From contig NC_091096.1 of the NCBI RefSeq assembly GCF_024713975.1, forward strand, positions 7,078,001 through 7,142,000: 64,000 nt of DNA. Reading direction: 5' to 3'. The position numbers were made by a program, and so were the translations under genes. Position 1 is the stretch's first letter; each line of letters opens with the position of its first letter. Shown here piece by piece: positions 1 through 10,522 of the stretch. The DNA comes from Paralichthys olivaceus (lineage: Eukaryota; Chordata; Actinopteri; Pleuronectiformes; Paralichthyidae). The notes under the pieces were generated by a model, which was not told where the DNA came from, searched no databases, and saw only the letters and a list, made by a program, of their open reading frames with translations.

Positions 1-1850
1 GCCACTCTTCTGTGTCACTCTCGTCACGCTGATAACTTGCTATTATATGTGTCAAACCCAGCCTCAGATACTCCGGTTACAAGTTAAATTTGAACAAAAG
101 TGAGCTTCTTCCTATCAATGAACTGTCTAAGAAGATGCCATCATCCTCTTTCCCATTTATAGTTATTTCAGAGGGGTTTCTGTATCTTGGCATATTTGTA
201 ACTGCTTCTTTCAAGGACCTTTTTAATAAAAAATTTTGCCCCCTCATTGATAAGTGCAAGCTAGATCTGACCCATTGGTCCTCCCTCCCTCTCTCCCCCT
301 AAATTTCTCAATTTGTTCCAACATATTCCGATTTTTATCAGACGGTCCTTCTTCTAGCAGCTAGACCAAACACTCTTGTTGTTTCTGTGATTGAGAAAGC
401 CGCCCCGTATTAGAAAAAATGTTTTACAGCTCCCCAAAAAGCAGGGCAGTCTTGCACTACCCAACCCTATCCAATACTATTGGGCATGACAAAATCAGTC
501 ATCGGCTTGAAAGTGGAGCCAACGCAGGCCCCTCATGGGCTCTGATAGAAATACGGTCCTCAAAGTTTTCCCTATAGTCCCTCCTTCATGGAACCCTGTT
601 GTTACTAACTCACTGAAAATTTGGAATCAGTTTCGTAAACACTACGGCTTGAATGAACCTTCAACTACCTGGCGAAACAAAGGTTTATTACATGTCAAAG
701 ACCTTTACAAAGAAAACATATTTACCTATTTTACAGAGCTCGCAACCAGGTTTGAATTACCCCACTCACTTTATTCGTTTTCTCCAGGCCAGGCACTTTG
801 TCCAAACTACCTACCCTCACTTCCCCAACCACCTGCCTGGGTCTCAGATTGATTCCTTGCTCACCCTCGATCCTACACAAAAGCGCTCCATCTCTGTGAT
901 TTACAATTCCATTGACTCCCTTAACCCCGATCAAACTGCTCGCTGAAGCAGACTTGGGAGCAGGAAATAGGAGCTCCAATCTCAGACAATCAATGGGACC
1001 AAATCCTTAAACTAGTTCATACGTCCTCTTTATTTGCCAGGCACAGCTTATTACAATGTAAAGTTCTTTTCAGGGTACACTACACAAACATCCGACTGGC
1101 GAAGATTTACCCAGGCACCAGTGACAGTTATAATAGATGTAAGCAGTCTCTTGCTAATCACATACACATGTTTTGGTCTTGCTCGAACCTCACTGGCTTT
1201 TGGCGCCAAATTTTTGATACACTTGCAACAGTGCTTGATATGGATCTTAACCCTGAACCTTGCACAGCCTTGTTTGGCTCTCCCCCACTTACGACACCTA
1301 ATCTCCCTGGATCAAAATGCCAGGTATTGGCCTTTACAACCCTATTGGCCATATTTGATTGTTATTTTGTTTAAGTGGAAACATGTTCTCCCACCCTCAT
1401 GCAACAGCTGGCTTAGAGAGGTCCTAACTCACATCAAACTGGCGGGTTCTGATAACGCTTTTATCAAAACATGGCAACCCTTAAACAGAATTACTATTTA
1501 CCCAGAAAGTGACTAGATGTCCCCCCCAATTCCGTTGTATTCTGTTGTACTCTTTCTTTTTTTTAGATAGAATTATTTTTTCTATTGTTTATTTATTTTT
1601 ATTTATTTAACTATTTTATTTTATTTTATTTTTTTGTGTGTTTCCCTAACAGTGGGTGGGAAGGGATAAGGGTTTATTGTGGTTCGTAGAAGCCGTTTGG
1701 GCTCAGTTCAAGTTCGGTACCTCTCCCAATATACATTGTGTAGGACAGCCAACAGCTACTTTTCAATAGCATATTTTGCACACACTGTATATGTGAACTA
1801 CTGTTATATGTGAATGAAAAAACTAATAAAAAGATTTAAAAAAAAAAAGA
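1..1850 (+). mobile_element. 3' part of an L1/Tx1-type LINE, degenerate, enters from left edge
   Basis: Conceptual translation in shifting + frames gives the end of a LINE reverse-transcriptase ORF. A YLGI-type motif of the RT palm/thumb region lies near 180-210. Around 1040-1370 there is a block with the words HSLLQCKVLFRVHY, HIHMFWSCSNL and TALFGSPPL, and a C-terminus with WLREVLTHIKL and TWQPL just before a stop near 1515. These are hallmarks of the fish L1/Tx1 clade ORF2 C-terminus. The frame changes several times and internal stops are present, so it cannot encode an intact protein. An A-rich end at about 1820-1850 after an AATAAA-like stretch marks the 3' tail. The 5' part lies outside the window. 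The clade call rests on remembered family hallmarks. Confidence 0.8.
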
Positions 1851-1894
1851 AGCCACTATAACGTATTGATGGATTCAGAGAACGATTGAAAGTC

Positions 1895-2105
1895 TAAATG
1901 TTTCATATAAAAACATGATTAAATCTATATGTTTCATATGAGCATGATTAAATCTGTTTCATATAGAACATGATTACATCTTTGTGTTTCATATGAGCAT
2001 GATTAAATCTGTTTCATATAGAACATGATTAAATCTATGTTTCATATAGATCATGATTAAATCTTCATGTTTCATATAAACATGATTTAATCTATGTGTC
2101 ATATC
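1895..2105. repeat. Imperfect tandem repeat, about 28-32 bp unit, AT-rich
   Basis: About seven imperfect copies of a unit built from TTTCATAT, AACATGATT and AAATCT follow the LINE tail. The copies vary in length and spacing. The array grades into the tighter 15-bp array beginning near 2130. No coding function is visible; short reading frames here are only in-frame readings of the repeat. Confidence 0.75.
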
Positions 2106-2129
2106 AAAACCTGATGAAAAGATATATGT

Positions 2130-2256
2130 TTTATGGAAACATGTTTTATAGAAACATGTTTTATGGAAACATGTTTTATGGAAACATGTTTTATAGAACA
2201 TGTTTTATGGAAACATGTTTTATGGAAACATGTTTTATAGAAACATGTTTTATGGA
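2130..2256. repeat. 15-bp tandem array carrying a CATG-centred palindrome
   Basis: Eight regularly spaced units each contain a ten-base palindrome: AAACATGTTT seven times and GAACATGTTT once. They start at 2137, 2152, 2167, 2182, 2196, 2211, 2226 and 2241, with five-base TATGG/TATAG spacers (one spacer is four). Every copy fits the p53-family half-site pattern RRRCWWGYYY. The array ends about 50 bases before the inverted CCAAT motifs of the likely prnp promoter. Confidence 0.85.
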
Positions 2257-2294
2257 AACCTCTCCTGCGGGTCCAGCCTCACACTCCTCCCGCT

Positions 2295-2604
2295 GATGTC
2301 GATTGGCTCCTCGACATGTGCAGCACTCTTGTGATTGGACAGTGCGCAGTGGGGCGGAGCTTCAGTCGAGTTAACCATGAACAAACAACTGTCGATTCAG
2401 ATTCAGAATCAGATTCAGATTCTGGATCAAACCTCGGGTTTAACTCAACCTGCAGTCGTAGCTCAGGTTAACCATCGAGTCACTGAGCCCGAACTCATCC
2501 GGATAAACAGCTCACCTGTCATCGTGCTATAGACCCAGAACCCCTCGCGCGGTGTTACGTCGCCTGGACCGAGCGGTGGAAACGTCTCCATCGATTTCCT
2601 GACG
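2295..2604 (+). promoter_or_regulatory. prnp: Probable prnp promoter and noncoding first exon
   Basis: Two inverted CCAAT boxes (ATTGG at 2302-2306 and 2334-2338) and a GC box (GGGGCGG at 2351-2357) precede CpG-containing sequence. The segment ends in a strong splice donor: TGACG then GTGAGT, with the exon end at 2604. The reading frame of the prnp exon at 4020 needs no upstream coding exon, so this would be a noncoding first exon, as in other PrP genes. GATTCA hexamers repeat at about 2393-2425. The transcription start cannot be placed. Confidence 0.5.
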
Positions 2605-4019
2605 GTGAGTTACGATGTGGATGTGAAGAGAAAGAAGAAGAAGAGAGCAGCCATCAGTGTTTCCATGAAAGGAGCACACAGTTCACTGCTGTCAGGTTCA
2701 GTCTGTACACTGTCAGTGTCCACTCACAGACTGACTGTGAGGCAGGTTAGATGGTGTTGTTTGAATGTAAAAATGGTTGAATTACAGGAGAATTAAAGGT
2801 GAATTATAGGTGCGAACAGATCAGTCTAATAAATGCACTGACCTGTGATCTACTCTCTGATTTTTTCGTTTGAGATGGGGATGTTATACTAATAATATAA
2901 AATAATCTCAGTCTGCGTAAGGCTTTAATCATTACAGTTGTATATGATGAACAAGACGTAGTTAGGTCTGTAAATGGCCACACAGATTAGTGATAAACAT
3001 GCCTGAGGTATGTGTTACTTCCTCAGCATTGTGTTTCCTCTCCTCTTCATTTATGTATGCGTGTACTGGTTTATTCAGAACATTGGCAGGTTTACTGGTC
3101 ATGACAGACACAAGTTATAAATCAGATCAGGAATATGCAAATAGGATGCACGGACAGTAAATAATCTACCATTAAAACACAGAGCCCACACTAATAAAAT
3201 ACTTCTCCTGGTGCAGAAAAGCAGAATCTTAAAGAGGTTAAAGGGAATATTTGGGGAATACTTTTTATCAGAGTAGATTTACACAGAACAGTTTATATCA
3301 GCGTCATATCATCTTATTGATAAAAGCAGCAAATGCAAAGGAGAGAAATATTTATGTGTATATGTATGAACAGGCTTCAGAGATTTTTTTGAAAATGTAT
3401 GTTTGGTTTTTGGATGAAGGTCTGATCAAACTGGAGATGATACTTTGTGCTCATGGAGTTTATTATCAGCATTTCTCACAATTTTCAATTGTTCTTAGGG
3501 GAATTAATTATATAAGATAATCGTATTAATTGACGATGAAACTATTTATTCATCATATCTATTATTTGTGATTACAATGATTCAAATAGTTGTGAAATCC
3601 TCATCGTCCAGGGTACACTTTGTTATTTCAAGCTTATCTCGGGCCCCATTTTAGAACCACAACTCTGGGTTTAAACCGTGTGGTGAACGAGGTGAGCAGG
3701 ACTACGTGGTTCAAAAACATATTTGACAAAAATCTAATGAATATGGTGCCATGGTATATTGTTTCCACTGTATTCAATAAACAGGTGAACAGAGGACCTG
3801 GCTCACACAATATAATAACAGAAATAGTAAAGTTGATCCTATGTTCCCAGTATTATCAGCTCAGTGTAATTTATAAAAGGTGAATGTTGATTAATGTTTG
3901 AGCTGCAACTCCAAAAGGCAGACCGCTCTTGCAAAAACTTTGTAAAAATGATAAAGTATAATGACATATTTTCCTCACCCATCTAATTTTCCTTTTTCCC
4001 TCCCTGACTCTTCTTGCAG
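2605..4019 (+). other. prnp: Probable prnp intron 1
   Basis: The interval runs from the GTGAGT donor at 2605 to a polypyrimidine tract and TTCTTGCAG acceptor ending at 4019. It is AT-rich with no convincing reading frame, repeat family or RNA gene. Reading frames at 3251-3520 and 3620-3883 show no protein-like composition or recognisable motif. Confidence 0.5.
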
Positions 4020-4026
4020 GGTGAAG

Positions 4027-5226
4027 ATGAAGCTTTATTCATTACCTGTGCTGTGTCTGTCACTTATTTTGTTTCACACCCATTCATCACTGGCTAAGAG
4101 AGGAGGTGGCAGCTTTGGGAAAGGCTTCAGCTCCAAGAAATTCCCAACATGGAACCGTGGCAACACTAATACAGGCAGTAAAAATAATCAGGGCTCCAGC
4201 TCTAGGGGTGGATACCCCAAACAGTCTGGACACAACAATCAAGGAGGCTACCCTCCGCAGTCAGGCAGACCTGCATATCCAGGAAGTTACCCTCGGCAGC
4301 AGGGTGGAGTGGGGTATCCAGCACATGGCTCCCCATATGGAAGAGGTTATGGAGGTTACGGAGGATATCCAGGTGGATATATCAACCAAAACCCAAACAA
4401 CAAAATCCTGAGCCCTCACTATGGAGGCAGCTTTGGATACGGGGGCCATGGCGTGAGAGGTGGCTCTCCCTTCTCCCACTCAGTTCAGGCAATGGGTGTT
4501 TATCCCCAAGATAGATCCAGAGGGTTTGGGCGCAGCGCAGTGATGGCAGCAGCTGGAGGTGCCATGGCAGGAATGGCCCTGGGCTACGGGCTGGGGAGGT
4601 TCCCTCGTCCTCACTTCCCCTTCCACAGCTCCCAGGAGGAGTACTACTACAACCACTACATGTACAGGAAATATGGTGTCAGGTCTACTGATACCGATGA
4701 CTATGGCCGAGACTACAGGTACAGCAAAACCCCTGAGACCTACGACAGCTTCATGGACTCGTGCATGAAGAGAACAGACCTTCTGCCGGTTAAGAATCAA
4801 AAGCCAAAACTCAACCCAGCTGCCACAACCACCACAGCTACACCTGCTGTCGTCACGGCAGCACCAGACACTGTCACAGATAACAACACGACAGACACCA
4901 ACAGCAGCGCAGCAGAAAACTCCTCCACTCCCTCACCTTCAACTCCCCACGCTCCTAATCAGCCTGAAGCCCGTCCTGGGCCTCCAGCTTCACAGGCCGT
5001 CAGCGAGGACGACGACACAGTCAGCATCATGGAGATAGGTTACCCGGCACTGATCGAGCAGCTGAAGGCCCGCAGGTGTTTGGAGCTGTACATGGTTTAC
5101 TCTGAAAAGTACTTGAAGAGAGAAACAGGAGGGGCGAAGGGACTGGAGATGGGATATCGAGGGTTTTTCACAGTGGTCACCAGTGCTGTACTGATGCTAC
5201 TGAACAGCAACATGCTAATATTTTAG
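4027..5226 (+). CDS. prnp: Fish prion protein (PrP2/stPrP-2 position), 399 aa, GPI-anchored
   Basis: Single coding exon. The acceptor at 4018-4019 makes the ATG at 4027 the start; an ATG 22 codons upstream is intronic. Layout: signal peptide 1 to about 23; basic KRGGG start of the mature chain; Gly/Tyr/Pro/Gln-rich imperfect repeats about 60-145; hydrophobic PrP core 171-190 (AVMAAAGGAMAG...); Tyr-rich helix-1 equivalent 201-216; helix-2 region with Cys246; Thr/Ser/Pro-rich insert about 260-327; helix-3 region with Cys351; C-terminal hydrophobic GPI signal about 379-399. Cys246 and Cys351 should form the PrP disulphide. NXT/S sequons at Asn286, 287, 292 and 298 all lie in the insert. Mammalian PrP is about 250 aa; the extra length is the repeat region plus the insert. 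Next to sprnb, rassf2 and slc23a2 the gene takes the place of mammalian PRNP. Normal PrP is a cell-surface glycoprotein. The paralogue name is inferred from context. Confidence 0.95.
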   Translation: MKLYSLPVLCLSLILFHTHSSLAKRGGGSFGKGFSSKKFPTWNRGNTNTGSKNNQGSSSRGGYPKQSGHNNQGGYPPQSGRPAYPGSYPRQQGGVGYPAHGSPYGRGYGGYGGYPGGYINQNPNNKILSPHYGGSFGYGGHGVRGGSPFSHSVQAMGVYPQDRSRGFGRSAVMAAAGGAMAGMALGYGLGRFPRPHFPFHSSQEEYYYNHYMYRKYGVRSTDTDDYGRDYRYSKTPETYDSFMDSCMKRTDLLPVKNQKPKLNPAATTTTATPAVVTAAPDTVTDNNTTDTNSSAAENSSTPSPSTPHAPNQPEARPGPPASQAVSEDDDTVSIMEIGYPALIEQLKARRCLELYMVYSEKYLKRETGGAKGLEMGYRGFFTVVTSAVLMLLNSNMLIF

Positions 5227-6345
5227 GTTCCATGTTTGAATTTTCAAAGTGAATGTAAGTTGGTAAATCAAAGAGCCACAGTTTTTTTTTTTTAAACAGT
5301 CACAAAATCAGGTAAAAAAATCTAAATATCAATAAAAGAGTTAAAATGTCAAGAATGCAGTCAAACTGAATCAGATACATTCAGAATAAATGTGAAATCT
5401 CGATCCTAAACACTTGTGGTGATCAGCGTTAAGACTTTGATGTGATTGTGCCGAAAAAAGTCTACTACTGATTTAGATCCACTTATTCTCAGCATTTCAA
5501 AAATGAAATGTAAAAGGGAGAAACAATCTTCCTCCTCACTTTTTCCTTACAGTGCTTTTTTAAATTATTCATATATTCAGTGAGAGTGGTCTCGGCACAG
5601 ATCTTTTTCTTAATATTTATGAATATTTCCAAGTTGTGTATTTTTTAATATCCGTCTTGTCCTCTTCTTATGTGTGTCTCACACTATCAGCTGAATGTAT
5701 TGTCATCAAGCTTGGATATCGCAATATGTACAGTAACTTTTCTAATCTTGATGTATCGTGAGGAGTTCTAATTCACAAACAGTTCATAGTAGAATTTTCT
5801 AAAACAAATACGAATCACAGATACGTTAAAAACTTTTCCTACCAAGCATCATTTAAGATTTTAATGTGAACATGGATGATTTTTAAGAAACTACAGTACA
5901 AAAACATTCAAGCTGTTTTTGTGATCTGTGGTTAAATATTATTATTAATACACATTATGCTTGTCTGGTCAAACAGACTTAACTTTACTCATTTGAGTTT
6001 TGTTGTATGACAACAAGCATGATATTGAAAAAAAACTTTTGATGAGATGCATTTGATGAACTCCTGTGAAACCAAAAGTGAAGTTGAGATAATCTGAGGA
6101 AATTTTTATTAATGGCTCAAACTCTAATTATTTTACACATGTTAACCGTATCATAAAATTACATTTGCGGTGTTTAATTAATTTATCTGAATTGATTTTA
6201 AAGGAATGCTGTAGAAAGAAATGTCACTCTTTTCTGATTCAGTGTGTGTTCTCTCAATTAACTGTTTATTGATGGGAAGGTTGATTTATTATGTATTGTT
6301 TCTAATGTGGTGTGAGCCCTAATAAAGACAAAAATGGGAAACTTG
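5227..6345 (+). other. prnp: Probable prnp 3'UTR
   Basis: This is AT-rich noncoding sequence after the prnp stop. AATAAA hexamers at 5330 and 5384 are early candidates, and AATAAA at 6321-6326 is a plausible distal poly(A) signal. No reading frame or repeat family is visible. Which site is used cannot be decided from sequence alone. Confidence 0.45.
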
Positions 6346-8236
6346 AATAATTCAAAATGAAAACTTTCAAAGAAAAGAGCTTAACTGCACTTTAAAAAGT
6401 ATTAATTTTCGTTTTAGTAGTTTGTATCTATAAAAGCTGTAGCATTAATGTTTTAATGAAACAATTTGAAATTCATTGCATAAAATTATATTGACCCATG
6501 ACAATGTTTTTCATCTTATCCTGTTATCCTAAAATCATGTAAATGACCTTGTTTCCTTGTGATAGTGGCATAACAAGTTCATAGTTATTGATTTTGAGCA
6601 CTTACAAGAGGAAATCCTCTTTAACTTTAATGTTGGTTTACAAAACATTTGCTTGCACCTCAGTAATTTGTTGTAAAACACACAGGTAGGGATGTAAAGT
6701 GGCAAATAAAGTGTATAAAATAGCAGAGGATGTAAATACTCATGTACCTTAAGTACTATTAGAATTGTTCTGATCTTATTTACACCTCTGCAACCTGCAG
6801 TTTTCATTCTTCCCCTTTGGCAAAATATGAAAGAGTTCTAGTTTCCAAAAACATCAGGAGAGTCTGACTTTATTTGACACAGACAACAGCTCTGGGTTAC
6901 ATGTGAACTTTCACAGAGTCATAGGTCGAGTCTGTTGTGGCAACATCTTAGAATAAAGAAGTACATGAGGGCTGTGTCAATGCCTCTTTGTGTTTCAGGT
7001 CTGAGATATGGAAGTGTGACCATCAATATCAGACTCTGAGATGATTACCACTGTGTTTTAGAGGCGTGACAAGAAAGAAACTCTGAGCACATGATGTTAA
7101 GTCTGCAGACTGTTAAAATTAGACTGTTATGGCTGAGTCATGCAGCAAACCCCCTCACCCTTAAAAAACCCAAGTAAAATGGCATATACTTCTGCCAAAG
7201 GCCATTAGTCCCATTAAATTAATTCAAGGGGGAACCAAATTTCACACATTCAATATTAGTTCCCTTATCATGCTTGATTCATTAGATCCATGAATTCTTC
7301 CATTGAGAGTATGGGAAAATGTAAAACTCAAAATATTCCGGATCTGCCCCAAAGTGGAATGTTTTGTTTTCTCTACTCGTCTTTCCAGCAAGTTTCATGG
7401 AAATCTGTTCAGTAGTTTTTACATAATCCTTCTGAAAAACAAACAAACAAGGGGACAGGAGTGAAAACAAGCTCCACTGTGGAGGCAAATCATCGGGATC
7501 TTAATGTGCGTTCCCAGTAGATCATTCATATTAACACGTGTTCTCGTCTCATCACAATAGACACACACACAAAAAATCAACAGAAATGTTTTTTCTAAGT
7601 TTTTTTTACTTTTACAACAGTTAAACATGGGACATTTCTGTCTTTTACATAAAAATCTACAAATTGGCATAAAACACATATTTAATTAGGTCAAATATAC
7701 TGTAAATATGCAAATGATCTGAAAATGACAATTATTCTGTTATTATGAAATAGACTGAGATGGTGTCATCATATGAAGTTTACAGCTGCTCTTAAACTCT
7801 GGTCCTGAGGTAGATTAAACCAGATTACACAACTAATCTATTCCTGTTCCAAAGTTTGTTTATAAACAATGTGTTATACTGTCATCACTAAAATCATCAT
7901 GATCATTACTGCAATCATCAAAAGTATAAAAACACTGGACACATTAAAAGGAGAAACAGGAGTGTGGGATTGAATTCAGTTATTCATTGAGTTAAATTAC
8001 CTCACAACTCTGACAAATATCTACAGGAAGTGGTTTCTGAGTTCATCAGTGACTGGAGGATAAATGAGTCGAACTCCTCTTCTCGTCTGTGTGGAGGGTC
8101 AGTGAAGACTCAGTGAAACCAGCTGGCCGCAGACTCTCGGGTCATATTTAGCTTTAAACTGTCTCACTGTCAGGTCATGGGTTATTTTTGCTCAGGGGTT
8201 CCAGGGTCTGTTTTGTGAAACCTGCTGTCGCCATCT
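6346..8236. other. prnp/sprnb tail-to-tail interval, including probable sprnb 3'UTR
   Basis: No gene is seen. A minus-strand AATAAA (TTTATT at 6869-6874) could end the sprnb transcript, leaving about 500 bases between the two convergent transcripts. A common fish interspersed repeat lies inside (7170-7500). The rest is AT-rich single-copy-looking sequence. Confidence 0.35.
7170..7500 (+). repeat. Common teleost interspersed repeat fragment
   Basis: It contains CTGCCAAAGG near 7192, then AGTTTCATGGAAATCTGTTC and AGTAGTTTTTACATAATCC followed by CAAACAAACAA near 7440 and GAGGCAA near 7485. The same arrangement (NNGTTCAGTAGTTTTTGCATAATCCTGCTGA-like core, then AAACAAACAAAC) recurs in this window near 20090-20150, 21480-21545 and 48750-48800. 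The family is abundant in fish genomes; I do not assign a Repbase name. Confidence 0.6.
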
Positions 8237-8770
8237 CTACATGACTGCCACCCAGTGGCCCATCAGCAGGGACGTCAGGGAGCCAATCACAACGATGATG
8301 CTGTTGTAGATGGGGCCACTAGATGCTCCAACGTAGTACTCCATATCTCCAGAGCCCTCAGAATCATAGCCAGACCTGGAGCCACCACCACCTCCGTATC
8401 GTGGGTATCCAAACCCTCCTCCATACCCTCCTCCATATCCACCATATCCTCCTCCATATCCTCCTCCATACCCTCCTCCATACCCGTACCCAGGGCGGCT
8501 CAAAGCAGATCCCAGCATTGATCCTCCAAGGGCACCTACTGCAGCCGCCCCGGCTACTTTCCCTGCACTGGGACCACTGCTCTGCACGGGTCTGTAGGCA
8601 TGGCCGCCGCCACCACCGCCCCAGCCCCGGCTGGAGCCTCCTCTACCTCCGCCAAAGCCACCTCGGCCAAAGCCACCTCCTCCACGACGGGCCTCTGAGC
8701 TGGGTAGAAGTGTGGCAAAAAGCAGCAGGCACAAAGCCACAGTGAGGGGCGTCTTCTGAAGGCCCAGCAT
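8237..8770 (-). CDS. sprnb: Shadoo-2 (Sho2), PrP-related GPI-anchored protein, 177 aa
   Basis: Single coding exon on the minus strand. A TTTTCACAG acceptor ends at 8780, and the ATG at 8770-8768 lies nine bases into the exon; the codon before it is GTG, not ATG. Layout: signal peptide 1 to about 27; RGG/FGRGG-rich basic region 28-56; conserved hydrophobic segment 69-90 (AGKVAGAAAVGALGG...), the part shared with PrP; GGGY repeats 95-120; acidic DSEGSGDMEYY 136-146; hydrophobic GPI signal about 152-177. There is no cysteine in the predicted mature part and no folded PrP-like domain, as expected for Shadoo. I find no NXS/T glycosylation sequon. It faces prnp tail to tail and sits beside rassf2, the known position of SPRNB/Sho2 in fish. 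Confidence 0.92.
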   Translation of the reverse strand: MLGLQKTPLTVALCLLLFATLLPSSEARRGGGGFGRGGFGGGRGGSSRGWGGGGGGHAYRPVQSSGPSAGKVAGAAAVGALGGSMLGSALSRPGYGYGGGYGGGYGGGYGGYGGGYGGGFGYPRYGGGGGSRSGYDSEGSGDMEYYVGASSGPIYNSIIVVIGSLTSLLMGHWVAVM

Positions 8771-8779
8771 CACAACTTT

Positions 8780-10243
8780 CTGTGAAAATAGGAAACATCA
8801 TTAACATGTTAGAGACTCACTGACTTTTTCGTTTTTGAATACATTATTAATCACAGCTGTCTGCTCAGTGAAGGACTATGACAATCTATTTAAATGAAAT
8901 ATAGAATGAAATGGACGTACTCAAGTGAGGCAGAAGTGCTTGAGGATTGTACTTCAGTTAAGTGCTTGAGTAAATGCACTTAATATTCCACCACTGGTTC
9001 CTGGGACACACGGTGCTCAACATAAACTCACTGATGAGATGTTCTCATTGCAGCTTTTGTTCCTGCTGCGTTGTATTTTTACTCTTCTGATAAATTTAGA
9101 GCAGAACAGATCACGGCTCCTAATCCAGCTTTGACAAACATCTTAAACGTCACTGCCGCTGACATGGGATCAGATAGCTTTCATCTCTAATGCCCTTTAA
9201 TTGGGATCTGGTGGATTCAGACCCAATGCTTTAGATAAACAGTTGTTATTTGCATTGAATAAAAGTTTAGTCTGAAAAGTATGACATGAATACAAATAAA
9301 ATATGAAACCAAGGAAGTTAGAGCCATGAAACAACAGGTATACAACATGATATTACATTATGTCTTAGACATGAATATAAACAAATATAAATATAAGAGA
9401 TTACACTATATGGCATCACATACAATAAACCTGATGTGTTATATACACAAAATAACTAATAAGTGTTTTTGCTTTATTCTTCTAGAAGAAATGATGTACT
9501 TTATACACTACTATATTAATTTAACAGCATTAGTCACTAATTACTTTTCAGATTGTAAATTTTGTAAATGATGGATTATTATTAATAAAAGAACACAATA
9601 GTTTATGAAGCATTTAAACTGACTCAACAGCAAAATGCAAATTAATCATTAAAACATTTAATGTCATGTTAAGTAAAATGGCCATGAGTTCTGTTTGTTT
9701 TCTATTATGTTGTAAATACTTCTGTACTGACACATTGTTAAAACTTAAATGCAGGATTTTTTTTTTTACTTTTAACTGAGTATTTTGATGTTAAACTTAA
9801 ATAAACAACTTATATAATACCACCACAGTCCTCAGTTTATTTCCAGTGAGCAGTATGACATCACTTGCTCTGTGGTCAACAAACTGTACATTCTAATCTT
9901 CGTCCTCTTAAAAGATGAGTTGAGCTATAATTACTCTGGGTTACGCAGTTTGACAATAATCCAGTGACTCACTCACAGCTACAGTAACTTCCAATAATGA
10001 ATTTGATTACGTTTGAAACACTCTGATGTTTCCCAGGCTAGAAACTGTGCTTTTCAAGGGGTGGGGCCTAACTTGTTCTGAGGAAGATGTTTGAAATAAC
10101 ATTACATCCAAACTAAGGGGAAATTCACAAGAGAGGAATATAAAGAACACATTTCCCACCTGCTGAAAATCTTCAGAAAAGCTTATATGAAATAAGAAAC
10201 AAATCTTAAGTGTAAAAATGTATCTTAGAATGAGCGATCTCAC
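8780..10243 (-). other. sprnb: Probable sprnb intron 1
   Basis: The minus-strand donor is CAACAG then GTGAGATC at 10243, and the acceptor TTTTCACAG ends at 8780. The sequence is AT-rich, especially 9240-9830, with no coding potential or recognised repeat. Confidence 0.5.
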
Positions 10244-10445
10244 CTGTTGAGCAGTTGTGTGAAACAGAAGTGAAGCAGTGGAGCAGTTCAGGTGATGATC
10301 TTCTTTCACAAAGTGTGTGTGTCTGCAGCTCAGACTCCTCGGACCGTCAGTGACGAAGTGTGTTTCAAGGCCAGTCTGTTATCCTCCAGACAATCTCAAT
10401 CAGTGGAGTGGATCACTTAGACGCAGCCCTGCTCATTGGCTGAGT
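10244..10445 (-). promoter_or_regulatory. sprnb: Probable sprnb noncoding first exon and promoter
   Basis: On the minus strand a good splice donor follows position 10244. About 190 bases upstream lies a CCAAT box (ATTGG on + at 10435-10439). CpGs are more frequent here than in the surrounding sequence. The arrangement mirrors prnp (noncoding exon, one intron, one coding exon). The transcription start is not defined. Confidence 0.45.
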
Positions 10446-10484
10446 GCACAGTAAGCTGCTGCAACACCAACATCACACATAAAT

Positions 10485-10487
<3 letters not shown>

Positions 10488-10521
<34 letters not shown>
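10488..10521. repeat. (TG)n microsatellite
   Basis: An uninterrupted TG dinucleotide run of about 17 units, just upstream of the probable sprnb promoter. Confidence 0.95.

Positions 10522-10522
<1 letters not shown>

Noticed and set aside
3251-3883. Two 87-89-codon frames in the prnp intron
   Set aside because: No motif, no conservation-like composition, and they lie between a good donor and a good acceptor.
3961-4026. Upstream ATG extending prnp by 22 codons
   Set aside because: The extension is the polypyrimidine tract and acceptor of the intron; the signal peptide begins at 4027.
4106-4800. Additional reading frames on both strands inside prnp
   Set aside because: Off-frame readings of the prnp repeats and core; the prnp frame has signal peptide, PrP core and GPI signal.
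8255-8745. Antisense reading frames of 88 and 140 codons over Shadoo-2
   Set aside because: Shadows of the Gly-rich repeats of sprnb, with Ser/His/Leu-rich low complexity and no independent support.
8771-8773. Start of Shadoo-2 one codon earlier
   Set aside because: That codon is GTG; the first ATG is at 8770.
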